Source of the DNA: an uncultured Pelagibacteraceae bacterium
Lineage (GTDB): Bacteria > Pseudomonadota > Alphaproteobacteria > Pelagibacterales > Pelagibacteraceae
Assembly (NCBI GenBank): GCA_902569285.1
Contig: CACFTS010000004.1
Coordinates: 1 to 51,346 of the forward strand
Direction of reading: 5' to 3'
DNA: 51,346 bases
Shown here: positions 33,429-41,968 of the stretch, in pieces
How the letters are laid out: each line of letters begins with the position of its first letter
Numbering within the stretch: the stretch's first letter is position 1
The notes under the pieces: model-generated
Database searches by the model: none
What the model was told of the DNA's origin: nothing
Seen by the model: only the letters and a program-made list of their open reading frames with translations
Made by a program: the position numbers and the translations under genes

Positions 33429-34295
33429 TTATTTTAGATAATTAAGTTCCTTCATTTCATTTTGAAGTTCTTTTTCTAGATTATCTTTTATTTCTATATC
33501 TAAAATTTTTTTCCAATCATTTTTAACCCCCCGATTGAAAAATTTGATTTTTTCACCTGTATTAGGATTTTCTCTTGCCTCAAAAAAAGTTTCTTTTTCT
33601 TCTAATTTTTGCATTTTATCAAAACTAGTAGTTTTTAATGCATTATTAAATTTTTCTTTATCTAATGTAAATTTTACTTTTCCAAGATGAGCAATAAACT
33701 TTAATATTTTTCTAAAGATTTTTTCAGTATCGTAAACCAAGTCTTCATATTTGATTAGTAAATATCTATTATATTTCTCAAAAACTTTCCAAGAATTGTA
33801 ATGATATTTCCACGAACCCAAATAAGTTGTACAATAAGTTTTGGAATCTTTACCAAGTAATTGATACGATAACAATATATCAGATGATTCTTTTATAGTT
33901 TGTTGAAAATGATGAGAATAAGAAGTAATCACATTTCTTGGATCTCTAACAATATAAATTACTCCAAGTGTATTATGTCCATCAGTAAATTTAAATTCTT
34001 CTTTTTTGCCTTGTCCGTAAATTTCACCATTAAAAAAACAGCTATGTGTTTTGAGAAATCTTATGGTTTTTTTATCATAAAATGATTTTTGTAAATTAAT
34101 GTAATTTTTATACATTTCTTTTTCATTATTTATATCAACACCTATTCGTTTAAATAAAGAATTATCTGGAAATTGTTTAATATTTCTAAGTAATTTAAAA
34201 TTAAAATTTCCATCTTTTGAAAATATGTAAGAGGACAACAAAGATCTAACTAATGTATTTCCACTTTTTGGATATGATGCTAACCAAATTATCAT
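33429..34295 (-). CDS. Sulfotransferase-domain protein
   Basis: A 288-residue enzyme of the cytosolic sulfotransferase type. The PAPS 5'-phosphosulfate loop IWLASYPKSGNTLVRSLL is at residues 3-20 and the 3'-phosphate site VIYIVRDPRNVITSYSHH is about residues 110-127; KTHSCFF supplies the strand before. The C-terminal FFNRGVKNDWKKIL is like the family end motif RKGxxGDWK. It should move sulfate from PAPS to an alcohol or amine; the acceptor (lipid, glycan or small molecule) is not visible. It faces hslU tail to tail and may be accessory DNA, though base usage is like the neighbours. Confidence 0.88.
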   Translation of the reverse strand: MIIWLASYPKSGNTLVRSLLSSYIFSKDGNFNFKLLRNIKQFPDNSLFKRIGVDINNEKEMYKNYINLQKSFYDKKTIRFLKTHSCFFNGEIYGQGKKEEFKFTDGHNTLGVIYIVRDPRNVITSYSHHFQQTIKESSDILLSYQLLGKDSKTYCTTYLGSWKYHYNSWKVFEKYNRYLLIKYEDLVYDTEKIFRKILKFIAHLGKVKFTLDKEKFNNALKTTSFDKMQKLEEKETFFEARENPNTGEKIKFFNRGVKNDWKKILDIEIKDNLEKELQNEMKELNYLK

Positions 34296-34337
34296 AGTTA
34301 AAACTATTATATGTTTATGTTATTTTAAATAAATAAA

Positions 34338-34748
34338 TTAATTTTTTTTTAAAAAAATATAAAATGCTCCACTCCCACCATCTTCAATATTTGCTTCTTT
34401 AATTTCATAAATCATTTTCATTAATTCTTGATTATTTCTGATAAATTCTGGTATAGAATATTTTAAAATACCCAAATCTTTAGAAACATAAGGATCTTTC
34501 TCATTATCTGAATGAATACCTTTACCGGTAATAATTACCAATTTAAAAATATTATCCTCGTAAGATTTCTTTATGAAGTTTTCTATAGTTTGATTAGCAT
34601 CATCTAAAGTATAACCATGAAGATCTAATGATTTTATTTTTCCTCTTTTTCTCTTTTTTTCAAAATTATCTTTATTGGGTAATTTTTCATCTTTTAATAA
34701 AAATTCTTCCCAATCATTTTTATCTTTATCTGAAATTTTACTTTCCAC
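34338..34748 (-). CDS. Smr-domain protein
   Basis: A 136-residue protein with a charged N-terminal arm (residues 1-40) and a C-terminal Smr domain: KSLDLHGYTLDDANQTIENF, then KLVIITGKGIHS and the end GGSGAFYIFLKK. The LDLHG and TGKG motifs are those of small MutS-related endonuclease or nicking domains found alone. In alphaproteobacteria such a gene follows Tim44-like and MltA genes; here it directly follows the Tim44-like gene with no gap. Role: possibly RNA or DNA nicking; unproven. Confidence 0.9.
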   Translation of the reverse strand: MESKISDKDKNDWEEFLLKDEKLPNKDNFEKKRKRGKIKSLDLHGYTLDDANQTIENFIKKSYEDNIFKLVIITGKGIHSDNEKDPYVSKDLGILKYSIPEFIRNNQELMKMIYEIKEANIEDGGSGAFYIFLKKN

Positions 34749-35345
34749 CTAGTTAAGAGTATTTACTAACAACCAATTTGGATTGCTCGATCTCATATCT
34801 CTTGAAAATGTCCAAGTATCATAAATTGTTTTAATTTTGTCCGGATTTCCTGAAATAATTTTTTTCTCTTTATCGCGTATGCAAGTTATAATTTCACTAA
34901 CAAAGTCTACCGTAACCTTTAAAATTCTATCAATTTTTTTGTGTTCTTTTATATTTGCCGATTTAATACCTATAAATGTTATTTCAGCAAAATGTCCTCT
35001 TTGATTTCTTTCCCTAAGAGCTATATTAAACTGATCATATATTTGTTTACTTAATAGTGGTTTACTGGCTATTAATTTATTATCATTATCACTAAAATCT
35101 GTGATGATGGTTTCGTATGCAATTTTAGCCCCTTTCAAAAATTCATTCTGAGCTTCTTCATCAAAATTTTCCTTTTTATTTATTTTATTTTCCTGATGTA
35201 CTTTTTTTAAAATATTTTCAAATTGTGGAGTTGTTTTTCCTTCAAAACCTGTTCTTTTCCCAAGAATTCCTCTTAGTCTTAAAAAAATAAAACCAGCAAT
35301 CATTGCTAGTAAAATAATATCTATATATTCAAAACTATAATTCAT
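34749..35345 (-). CDS. Tim44-like domain protein
   Basis: A 198-residue membrane-anchored protein: an N-terminal helix IDIILLAMIAGFIFLRLRGI, the GKRTGFE turn, a charged linker (about 30-70) and a Tim44-type domain with FLKGAKIAYETIITDFSDND, LLSKQIYDQFNIAL, and DTWTFSRDMRSSNPNWLLVN. Bacterial relatives of mitochondrial Tim44 (TimA) are found in alphaproteobacteria next to secB and fxsA, exactly as here. A role in membrane protein handling is inferred from this context. Confidence 0.9.
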   Translation of the reverse strand: MNYSFEYIDIILLAMIAGFIFLRLRGILGKRTGFEGKTTPQFENILKKVHQENKINKKENFDEEAQNEFLKGAKIAYETIITDFSDNDNKLIASKPLLSKQIYDQFNIALRERNQRGHFAEITFIGIKSANIKEHKKIDRILKVTVDFVSEIITCIRDKEKKIISGNPDKIKTIYDTWTFSRDMRSSNPNWLLVNTLN

Positions 35346-35402
35346 AATATTAATTTAATTACTATGTTGATTAATTTCAACTAGCAATTAGATTAAAGAT
35401 AA

Positions 35403-35828
35403 ATGAATACTGTTTTAATTGCTATAATCTTAGTACCAATAATAGAGATTTATCTATTTATAAAAATTGGCACTCAAATAGGGGCTTTTAACACCATTTC
35501 TCTAATATTTATTACTGCAATCATTGGAATAATCTATGCAAGATATGAAGGTTTAAACACACTCAAATCTGGATTTTCTCAATTAATTAAAAATGAATTA
35601 CCTGCTTACGAAATAATTTCAGGAGCAGCAATTACTTTTGCTGCATTGCTTTTAATTATACCAGGATTTGCAACTGATATTTTAGGATTTTTATTAATAT
35701 TTCCATTAACAAGAAAACTAATTTTTGGAAAATTTCTGAAAAAATTTAAGAATGAGACAAAAATTAAAAAACCATATATAGAGGGAGAGTTTGAAGACCT
35801 TGAGGAAGATGATGAGCGAAAATTATAA
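35403..35828 (+). CDS. fxsA: FxsA-family membrane protein
   Basis: A 141-residue protein with three or four hydrophobic segments (about 3-22, 26-46 and 70-100). IAIILVPIIEIYLFIKIG, the TAIIGIIYARYEGL stretch and LLIIPGFATDILGFLLIFP are family marks. FxsA is known in E. coli for easing phage T7 F exclusion; its normal role is unknown. It is divergent from the Tim44-like gene (57 bases apart), and its 3' end overlaps the secB start by 17 bases. Confidence 0.92.
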   Translation: MNTVLIAIILVPIIEIYLFIKIGTQIGAFNTISLIFITAIIGIIYARYEGLNTLKSGFSQLIKNELPAYEIISGAAITFAALLLIIPGFATDILGFLLIFPLTRKLIFGKFLKKFKNETKIKKPYIEGEFEDLEEDDERKL

Positions 35829-36234
35829 AATCATATTTAAATTTATCAAAGATATATCAGCTGAAACACCTGATATTGAAACATATTTATACGTAAAAGA
35901 TTATATTTCTAAATATCAACTTAATATTGAAATAAATTCAAAACCTTTAAAGGATCAAATTATTGAAATAAACACAATGTTGAAATTTCAAGATAAAAGT
36001 GAAAGTAAAAAAAAATCACACTTTGAAATGATTTATACCACAGTAATAAAACTGAATAATGAAATTAAGGATAAAAATATTTTACAAAAAATTATTCTAT
36101 GTGACGTTCAGAAGGAAATTTATTCTGAAATGGAAAAAGCTTTATTAAATCTTCTGCATATGTCAGGCTATTCTAATATTAAGTTTGAAAAAAAAATTGA
36201 TTTTGAAGAACTTTATAATAAAAAATTTAATTAA
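35812..36234 (+). CDS. secB: Protein-export chaperone SecB
   Basis: Tetrameric cytoplasmic chaperone that holds preproteins for SecA. The start ATG 35812 (MSENYKIIFKFIKDISAETP) is preferred because GAGG lies 6 bases before it; an ATG one codon earlier is too close, and the open frame runs back into fxsA. The SecB core shows FIKDISAETPD, LNIEINSKPLKDQIIEIN, then KSHFEMIYTTVIKLN and the late LLHMSGYSNIKFEKKIDFEE. At 140 residues it is near E. coli length (155). Conservation is low, and neighbours Tim44 and fxsA support the call. Confidence 0.85.
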   Translation: MSENYKIIFKFIKDISAETPDIETYLYVKDYISKYQLNIEINSKPLKDQIIEINTMLKFQDKSESKKKSHFEMIYTTVIKLNNEIKDKNILQKIILCDVQKEIYSEMEKALLNLLHMSGYSNIKFEKKIDFEELYNKKFN

Positions 36235-36893
36235 AAAAAATTTTTTTTAAGGCTAGTTTTTAAATATTGATCGTGTTTACTCTTTTCTTCATCACTGAGT
36301 TTAATAATCTTTTTAAAATATAAAATATTTTTATCATTTATTTCTTTATTTTCGTTAGTTTCATTATTAAAATTTAAGGTAGGTTCTTTTTGATCAATTA
36401 AGTTTATGTAAACTTTTGATAATAAATCACAGTCAATAAGAGCAGTATGTTGGGTTCTTTTTGAATTATCAATCCTATATCTTTTACAAAGAGCATCTAA
36501 ACTTGATGGTGAACCAGGAAACTTGTCTCTAGCTAAAATTAAAGTATCCACCACATCATTTTTTAGTGTCTCCTTACCAATTATTTTCAACTCATTATTT
36601 AAATGAGATAAATCAAACTCAGCATTATGAATAATTAATCTTTTACCATTAATGAAATTTAAAAATTCATCAGCTATTTCTTTAAATTTTATTTTTTTTG
36701 ACAAAAATTCATCAGTATATCCATGAGTCTCCAGAGCTTTTTCAGAAACCTTTCTTTCTGGATTTAAATAACAATGAAATTTATTTTTAGTTGGAATTAG
36801 ATTTTCCAATTCAATACAACCTATCTCAACTATTCGATGACCATCTTTTACTGATAGTCCTGTGGTTTCGGTATCTAATATTACTTCTTTCAT
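36231..36893 (-). CDS. dnaQ: DNA polymerase III epsilon subunit (3'-5' exonuclease)
   Basis: Proofreading subunit of the replicase. 220 residues, DEDDh type: ExoI LDTETTGLSVKDGHRIVEIG with Asp-x-Glu at residues 7-9, ExoII HNAEFDLSHLN, and ExoIII with HTALIDCDLL (His and Asp). Only a short C-terminal tail for contact with DnaE follows. It is the last gene of the minus-strand unit ppsR-maf-aroE-coaE-dnaQ beside the probable origin, an order conserved in alphaproteobacteria. The A8T8 tract at its end overlaps the secB stop. Confidence 0.95.
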   Translation of the reverse strand: MKEVILDTETTGLSVKDGHRIVEIGCIELENLIPTKNKFHCYLNPERKVSEKALETHGYTDEFLSKKIKFKEIADEFLNFINGKRLIIHNAEFDLSHLNNELKIIGKETLKNDVVDTLILARDKFPGSPSSLDALCKRYRIDNSKRTQHTALIDCDLLSKVYINLIDQKEPTLNFNNETNENKEINDKNILYFKKIIKLSDEEKSKHDQYLKTSLKKNFF

Positions 36894-37463
36894 TTATAAA
36901 ACTTTTTTTAGAATATATTTAATATCTCTTTTAACAAATTTATTAGTAAAATTATTTTTAATAATAAAATGAGATTTTCTTTTTTTATAAACAAGTGATA
37001 GTTGTAATTTTCTAAATTTATTTAGTAATTTTTGATTAAAATTAGTTCTTTTTCTCAATCTTTTTAAAATATCTAATTTTTTAGACTGAACAAAAACTAA
37101 AATATCACTTTTTTTATTTATTCTATTTTCTAATAAAAGAGGAATATCTAAAATTACAACTTTTTTATTTTTATTTTTTTTCAAAAAAACATTCATTTTT
37201 TTTCTAATTTCTAAATGAACAACATTAATAATTTTTTTAAAATTATTTGAATTGGCTAATATTGCTTCTGTAACTTTATGTTTTTTTATTGGATAAGAAT
37301 TAAAATACTTAGGTAAAATCTTTTTTAATTTATTAAAAATTTTTTTATTTTTTTTATATAATTTACCAACTTCTTTATCTGCATTAAATACAGGATAACC
37401 AAAACTCTTAGCCACATAAGTTTTGCCTGATCCTATATCTCCTAAAATTCCAATTCTTATCAT
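36894..37463 (-). CDS. coaE: Dephospho-CoA kinase
   Basis: Last step of coenzyme A synthesis. A 189-residue P-loop kinase with IGILGDIGSGKTYVAKSFGY at the N-terminus (Walker A GDIGSGKT), FNADKEVGKLY in which the Asp is catalytic, VVILDIPLLLE, and an RLRKRTN lid arginine region. The C-terminal half is extremely Lys/Asn/Phe-rich. It starts directly after aroE with a 1-base overlap and touches dnaQ with no gap. Confidence 0.93.
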   Translation of the reverse strand: MIRIGILGDIGSGKTYVAKSFGYPVFNADKEVGKLYKKNKKIFNKLKKILPKYFNSYPIKKHKVTEAILANSNNFKKIINVVHLEIRKKMNVFLKKNKNKKVVILDIPLLLENRINKKSDILVFVQSKKLDILKRLRKRTNFNQKLLNKFRKLQLSLVYKKRKSHFIIKNNFTNKFVKRDIKYILKKVL

Positions 37464-38254
37464 TAATCTAAAAGTTTAATTGTTTCATCATCAATTTTAG
37501 CCATTTTTTTATGCCATATAGTAAATGATTGATGTGCTTGATAAATAAACATCATTTTTCCATTTTCCGCATTATTTCCAAATAATTTTGCTTTTTTTAA
37601 AAAAATTGTTTCCCTTGGATTATAAATTACATCATAAAAAAATTTGTTTGGGCCAATAGATGAAAAATCAATTTTTATCTCATCTTCATTATTCAACCCA
37701 ATACTTGTCGCATTAATAATCATATCAAAATCTATTGTTTCGCCCCAATCAACTATTTCAAGATCTTCAAATAATTTTTTTATATTTTCTGCTTTTTCTT
37801 TAGTTCTATTACTTAATGTAATTTTTGAAGCTTTCATTTTTTTAAGCGAATAAATAATTGAGGGAGCAACACCTCCAGCACCTAGTATAAAAATTTTCTT
37901 ATTATAAATATCATATTTTGCATATTTGATTGCCAATTCAAAACCAGCAATATCTGTATTATGACCAATTGTAATTCCATTTTGGAAATAAATTGTGTTA
38001 ACGGATTGAGTATCTTTTGCTTCTGGACTTAATTCGTCTAAAAATGGGATTACTACTTTTTTAAATGGAACAGTAACATTAATACCATTTATTTTTTCTT
38101 CTTTAATTTCAGAAATGATATTTTTAAGCTCATTCTCATCAAGCCTTTTTTTATCATAAATAGCATCAATATTATTTTCTTTTAACCAATAGTTATGAAG
38201 TTTAGGTGACAAAGAATGATTTATTGGATTTCCAATTACTAAGTATTTTTTCAT
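37463..38254 (-). CDS. aroE: Shikimate dehydrogenase
   Basis: NADPH-dependent reduction of 3-dehydroshikimate in the aromatic amino acid pathway. The ATG at 38254 gives MKKYLVIGNPINHSLSPKLH, the usual N-terminus, and 263 residues; the open frame runs on 34 codons into maf without homologous features, so I reject the longer start. NVTVPFKK (with the catalytic Lys), NTDIAGFE, GAGGVAPSIIYSLKKM for NADP, and NATSIGL follow, ending with the QAHQSFTIWH motif. The gene begins 1 base past the maf stop region, nearly overlapping it. Confidence 0.95.
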   Translation of the reverse strand: MKKYLVIGNPINHSLSPKLHNYWLKENNIDAIYDKKRLDENELKNIISEIKEEKINGINVTVPFKKVVIPFLDELSPEAKDTQSVNTIYFQNGITIGHNTDIAGFELAIKYAKYDIYNKKIFILGAGGVAPSIIYSLKKMKASKITLSNRTKEKAENIKKLFEDLEIVDWGETIDFDMIINATSIGLNNEDEIKIDFSSIGPNKFFYDVIYNPRETIFLKKAKLFGNNAENGKMMFIYQAHQSFTIWHKKMAKIDDETIKLLD

Positions 38255-38255
38255 A

Positions 38256-38840
38256 TCATTGATAATTATCCAAATATTCCTTAATTTTTTTAACTGGTAA
38301 ACCCATAATTGTATCTTCGTCTCCTTCAATATTAGAAAATAAAGTTCTGCCCTCACCCTCTATTTGATAAACATTATAAGCAAACAAAGATTCATCGCTG
38401 ATTTTTTCTAAATATTTTTTAAGTTCTTCATCAGACATTTTTTTCATGGTTAATACGGCTTTATCTGTATAATTCCATATCATTGAACCATTTTTTGAAA
38501 TACAAACTGAACTTATTAAATAATGCTTCTTACCATTAAGTTTTTTTAAAGTCTTAAGTGCCTCATTCCTATCTAATGGTTTTGAAATTATTTCGCCTTC
38601 TAAATCAATAATACTATCTGCCCCTATTACGATATTTTCATTTTTTTTTTGACTTACTTGATTTGCCTTTAATTCTGCTAAATTTTTAGAAATAATTTCT
38701 GGAGTAGCTCCTTCATTTAAAAGACTTTGTTTAACAAGATCTTCATTAACATTTGATGGTTCAACAATACAATTAATATTATTTTTATTTAAAATTTCTT
38801 TTCTCACTCTACTCTTTGATGCAAGAATTAATTCAACCAT
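38256..38840 (-). CDS. Maf-family nucleoside triphosphate pyrophosphatase
   Basis: House-cleaning enzyme that hydrolyses non-canonical or methylated NTPs to NMPs. 194 residues: LILASKSRVRKEILNKNNIN at the start, ADSIIDLEGEIISKPLDRNEA with the acidic metal ligands, HYLISSVCISKNG, and a late YQIEGEGRTLFSNIEGDEDTI block. It overlaps the end of ppsR by 8 bases. In alphaproteobacteria Maf sits beside aroE and coaE near the origin, as here. Whether it is the dTTP/UTP or the m7GTP type is undecided. Confidence 0.93.
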   Translation of the reverse strand: MVELILASKSRVRKEILNKNNINCIVEPSNVNEDLVKQSLLNEGATPEIISKNLAELKANQVSQKKNENIVIGADSIIDLEGEIISKPLDRNEALKTLKKLNGKKHYLISSVCISKNGSMIWNYTDKAVLTMKKMSDEELKKYLEKISDESLFAYNVYQIEGEGRTLFSNIEGDEDTIMGLPVKKIKEYLDNYQ

Positions 38841-39657
38841 TTTGTTTATAAATTTCGTATATTTTAATTACTGAAGCTGCAGTTTCTTCAACAGATTTTC
38901 TTGTTACATCAATTGAGGGCCATTTATATTTTCTAAAAGTATTTTTTGCTTCATCAATTTCTTTTTTGATTTTATCTAGATCTGTATAAGTTTTATTTTC
39001 AGTTTCTTTAAGTGAGCTCATCCTGTTTTTTCTAATATCTACAAGTCTTTCTGGCTCTGTATTTAAACCAACAACACAAGAAATTTTTGGATTTTCTCTC
39101 AAAATTAAAGGAATTGAATTTTCATTTACTATAGGGATGTTTGATGTTTTAAAACCTTTGTTGGCTAAATAAATTGATGTGGGTGTTTTGCTTGTTCTGC
39201 TAACACCTAATAATATTATGTCAGATTTTTTTATTTCTTTAACAAGATTCCCATCATCATGATTCATTGTAAATTGAATTGCTTCAATTCTTTTATAATA
39301 TTCATCGTTTAAAGCATATTGCCCACTTGGTTGATGAGAAGCTTTTTGATTAAGTAGTTTAGAGAAACTTAATATAAGATTACCCAAAACACCAAAACAA
39401 GGTATTTTTTTTTCATTACTATTATTTGCAAGATACTTAGCAATATTAGTATCTACTATTGAGTATAAAATTATAGAATTAGAATTTTTTTCAGCTTCAG
39501 ATAAAATTTTTAAAATTTGGTTTTCTGTTCTAGTAAATGAATAAGTGTGTATTTTATAGTTGATATTTTTAAATTGTGCTTTAATAGCAGAAAAAATCCT
39601 ATCTAAAGTTTCTCCTGTTGAATCTGAAATAAGGTAAATTTGATAAATATTACTCAT
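38833..39657 (-). CDS. ppsR: Pyruvate,phosphate dikinase / PEP synthase regulatory protein
   Basis: DUF299 bifunctional kinase/phosphorylase that switches PPDK or PEP synthase off and on by ADP-dependent phosphorylation of a Thr and its reversal. 274 residues with YLISDSTGETLDRIFSAI at the N-terminus and the P-loop LLGVSRTSKTPTSIYLA, then GLNTEPERLVDIRKNRM and the C-terminal WPSIDVTRKSVEETAASV. Highly conserved family. It is the first gene leaving the probable origin on the minus side. Its target enzyme is not in the window. Confidence 0.94.
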   Translation of the reverse strand: MSNIYQIYLISDSTGETLDRIFSAIKAQFKNINYKIHTYSFTRTENQILKILSEAEKNSNSIILYSIVDTNIAKYLANNSNEKKIPCFGVLGNLILSFSKLLNQKASHQPSGQYALNDEYYKRIEAIQFTMNHDDGNLVKEIKKSDIILLGVSRTSKTPTSIYLANKGFKTSNIPIVNENSIPLILRENPKISCVVGLNTEPERLVDIRKNRMSSLKETENKTYTDLDKIKKEIDEAKNTFRKYKWPSIDVTRKSVEETAASVIKIYEIYKQNG

Positions 39658-39939
39658 GTATTAAGTGTTAATAACTTTATTTCATTTAAATTATTTTTAA
39701 TATTTTTAATATTTTTAAATTTATGTTGTAAAACATGGCTTTTATTAACATTATTAAACATGTGTATAAAGTTTTTCATATATTTTGATAATTTACTAAT
39801 AAGCTTCAATTTTACTTATATATTTAATAAATTTTAAGCTCTAAATGTTAATAAAAAGTTTATAAAATGTTTATAAAAATTAATCATCATTATTCACAAA
39901 TTATACTACAAATACTATCAATTATATTTAATTATTAAT
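39658..39939. other. Candidate chromosomal replication origin (oriC)
   Basis: A 282-base, extremely A+T-rich gap between divergent ppsR and hemE, the largest in the window. It holds TTATTCACA (39890-39898) and TGTGTATAA (39761-39769, a reverse-strand TTATACACA), both full DnaA boxes, plus looser 9-mers: TGTTAATAA (39666-39674, 39846-39854), TTATTAACA (39742-39750) and TGTTTATAA (39869-39877). Runs such as TTTTTAATATTTTTAATA near 39695 could serve as an unwinding element. Established knowledge: alphaproteobacterial origins such as that of Caulobacter lie beside hemE, with parABS some kilobases away, and both hold here. No coding frame in the gap is convincing. GC skew was not computed. Confidence 0.65.
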
Positions 39940-40941
39940 ATGTCAGATATTAAAAAAGTAATAATTAATAAAAAAACAGACTTAAATCCTATATGGATAA
40001 TGAGACAGGCTGGTAGATATCTTCCTGAATTTAGAGAAATTAGAAAACAAAATACTGACTTTATAAAATTATGTTTAAATCAAGAATTATCATCTGAAAT
40101 AACATTACAACCATTAAAAAGATTTGATTTAGATGCTGCAATAATTTTTTCTGATATTTTAATGTTACCATATGGATTAAATCAAAAAGTAGAATTTAAA
40201 AAAAATTTTGGACCATTGTTAGGAGAATTAAATTTAAATGAAATTTTAAAGTTAGAAGAAATAGATTTTGTTCAAAAAATTTTACCTGTTTATAAAGCAA
40301 TAAATATTGTTAGTAAAAATCAACTTACTAAAAATAAAAGTACAATTGGCTTTGTTGGAGCGCCGTGGACATTATTAGTTTATATGATTAATAAACAATC
40401 TCCAAAATTAAAGTTAAAAAATGATTTTTTTAAAGATAATTTTTTAATAAAAAAAATATTAATTATTTTGGAAAAATTCTTAAAAGTTCACATTAAAAAT
40501 CAAATTGATAATGGTGCTGATATTATACAAATTTTTGATAGTTGGGCTGGATTATTAGAAAAAAAAGATTTACCAAATTATGTATATATTCCAACTTTAA
40601 ATTTAGTGGAATTTGTTAAGACTTTAGGAGTTCCAGTTATATGTTTTCCAAGAGGTATAAAAGATTATAAAAATTATTGTGAAACGGTTAAACCTGATGC
40701 TATCTGTATTGATTACGAAGTAGATCCTATACAAATTAGGAAAGAAATTACCATACCTGTTCAGGGTGGGCTAGATCCTAAAATTTTACTAACTGATAAA
40801 GACAATCTTGGTAAAGAAGCAAAAAAATATTTAGATATATTTAAAAATCATCCTTATATATTTAATTTGGGTCATGGAGTTTTGCCAGAAACCGACCCAA
40901 ATATGGTGGACTATCTTGTTAAAACAGTAAAAGATTATTAA
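39940..40941 (+). CDS. hemE: Uroporphyrinogen decarboxylase
   Basis: Decarboxylates uroporphyrinogen III to coproporphyrinogen III. 333 residues: PIWIMRQAGRYLPEFREIR near residue 18, FSDILMLPYGL, GFVGAPWTLLVYMI, QIFDSWAGLL, VQGGLDPKILL and the late LGHGVLPETDPNMVDYLV, covering the substrate-binding Arg, Asp and His. It is the first gene to the right of the origin candidate, and hemH follows with no gap. Confidence 0.97.
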   Translation: MSDIKKVIINKKTDLNPIWIMRQAGRYLPEFREIRKQNTDFIKLCLNQELSSEITLQPLKRFDLDAAIIFSDILMLPYGLNQKVEFKKNFGPLLGELNLNEILKLEEIDFVQKILPVYKAINIVSKNQLTKNKSTIGFVGAPWTLLVYMINKQSPKLKLKNDFFKDNFLIKKILIILEKFLKVHIKNQIDNGADIIQIFDSWAGLLEKKDLPNYVYIPTLNLVEFVKTLGVPVICFPRGIKDYKNYCETVKPDAICIDYEVDPIQIRKEITIPVQGGLDPKILLTDKDNLGKEAKKYLDIFKNHPYIFNLGHGVLPETDPNMVDYLVKTVKDY

Positions 40942-41967
40942 ATGAAAAAAGCTATAATATTATTTAATTTAGGAGGTCCTGATAAATTAGAGAGTGTTGA
41001 ACCTTTCTTATTTAACTTATTTTATGATCCGGCAATACTAAATTTACCAAAGTTTTTAAGGTATCCTTTAGCAAAGTTAATATCTAATCGGAGAGCTCCG
41101 ATAGCAAAAAAAATTTATAAAGAACTTGATGGTTCTTCACCCATATTAAAACTAACAATAGACCAATCTAGTGCTTTAGAACAAAGACTTAATTACACTG
41201 ATAATAAAAATGAACACAAATGTTTTATTGTTATGAGATGCTGGAAACCAAGAGCAGATGATGTGATTAAAGATGTTATAAATTATAATCCGGACGAGAT
41301 AATATTATTGCCATTATATCCACAATATTCAGCGGCAACTTCGGGCTCTTCTATTAAAGAATGGAATGATGTGTGCAAAAAAAACAACTATGAGGTAAAA
41401 ACATCTACTATTTGTTGTTATCCTACTAACAGTCTTTTTGTTAAAAGTCATGTGATTGAAATAGAGAAAAAAATTAACAAATTAAAAAATTATAAATTAA
41501 TTTTTTCTGCACATGGATTGCCAGAAAAAAATATTAAAAAAGGAGATCCTTATCAGTGGCAAGTTGAACAATCTGTTGCAAGTATTGTTAAAAGTTTAAA
41601 TATAAATAACCTTGATTGGATTTTAAGTTATCAGAGTAGAGTTGGTCCTTTAAAATGGATTGGACCTTCAACAGATGATGTAATAATTGAAAATTCAAAA
41701 TTAGGAAAAAAAATAGTTATTGTACCCATAGCATTTGTTTCAGAACATTCAGAAACTCTAGTTGAACTTGATATTGAATATAAAGAATTAGCTAATAAAA
41801 ATGGATGCAAAGATTATATAAGAATTCCAGCGCTAGGAATAAATTCAGATTTTATTAATTCATTATCTACTTTGGTTATAAAGAAAGAAGAGAATAAATT
41901 TTCTGAAAATTTATATCCGCCAAAAACTCAATGTCCAAATCAATTTAAAAAATGTCCATGTTTATAA
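40942..41967 (+). CDS. hemH: Ferrochelatase
   Basis: Inserts Fe2+ into protoporphyrin IX. 341 residues with LFNLGGPDKLESVEPFLFNL at the start, ILLPLYPQYSAATSGS, the catalytic His in FSAHGLPEKNIKKGDPY, YQSRVGPLKWIGP, and PIAFVSEHSETLVELDIEY. The C-terminus has three Cys in a short run (CPNQFKKCPCL); some alphaproteobacterial ferrochelatases bind a [2Fe-2S] cluster near this end, so the same may hold here. hemJ starts 1 base later. Confidence 0.96.
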   Translation: MKKAIILFNLGGPDKLESVEPFLFNLFYDPAILNLPKFLRYPLAKLISNRRAPIAKKIYKELDGSSPILKLTIDQSSALEQRLNYTDNKNEHKCFIVMRCWKPRADDVIKDVINYNPDEIILLPLYPQYSAATSGSSIKEWNDVCKKNNYEVKTSTICCYPTNSLFVKSHVIEIEKKINKLKNYKLIFSAHGLPEKNIKKGDPYQWQVEQSVASIVKSLNINNLDWILSYQSRVGPLKWIGPSTDDVIIENSKLGKKIVIVPIAFVSEHSETLVELDIEYKELANKNGCKDYIRIPALGINSDFINSLSTLVIKKEENKFSENLYPPKTQCPNQFKKCPCL

Positions 41968-41968
41968 A

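Noticed and set aside
36233-36250. A8T8 tract between secB and dnaQ as a bidirectional terminator
   Set aside because: There is no G+C stem, only a run of A then T that also encodes Lys/Phe residues of dnaQ; a hairpin of pure A-T pairs is weak evidence.
37644-37853. 69-codon plus-strand frame opposite aroE
   Set aside because: Antisense to conserved NADP-binding and substrate motifs of AroE, with no support of its own.
38255-38356. Longer aroE frame running into maf
   Set aside because: The extra 34 residues lack homologous features; the ATG at 38254 gives the conserved start of shikimate dehydrogenase.
39640-39837. 65-codon frame on the plus strand across the ppsR start and the oriC candidate
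   Set aside because: It begins inside ppsR, has repeats of Phe/Leu/Ile with no pattern beyond A/T-rich composition, and no ribosome binding site.
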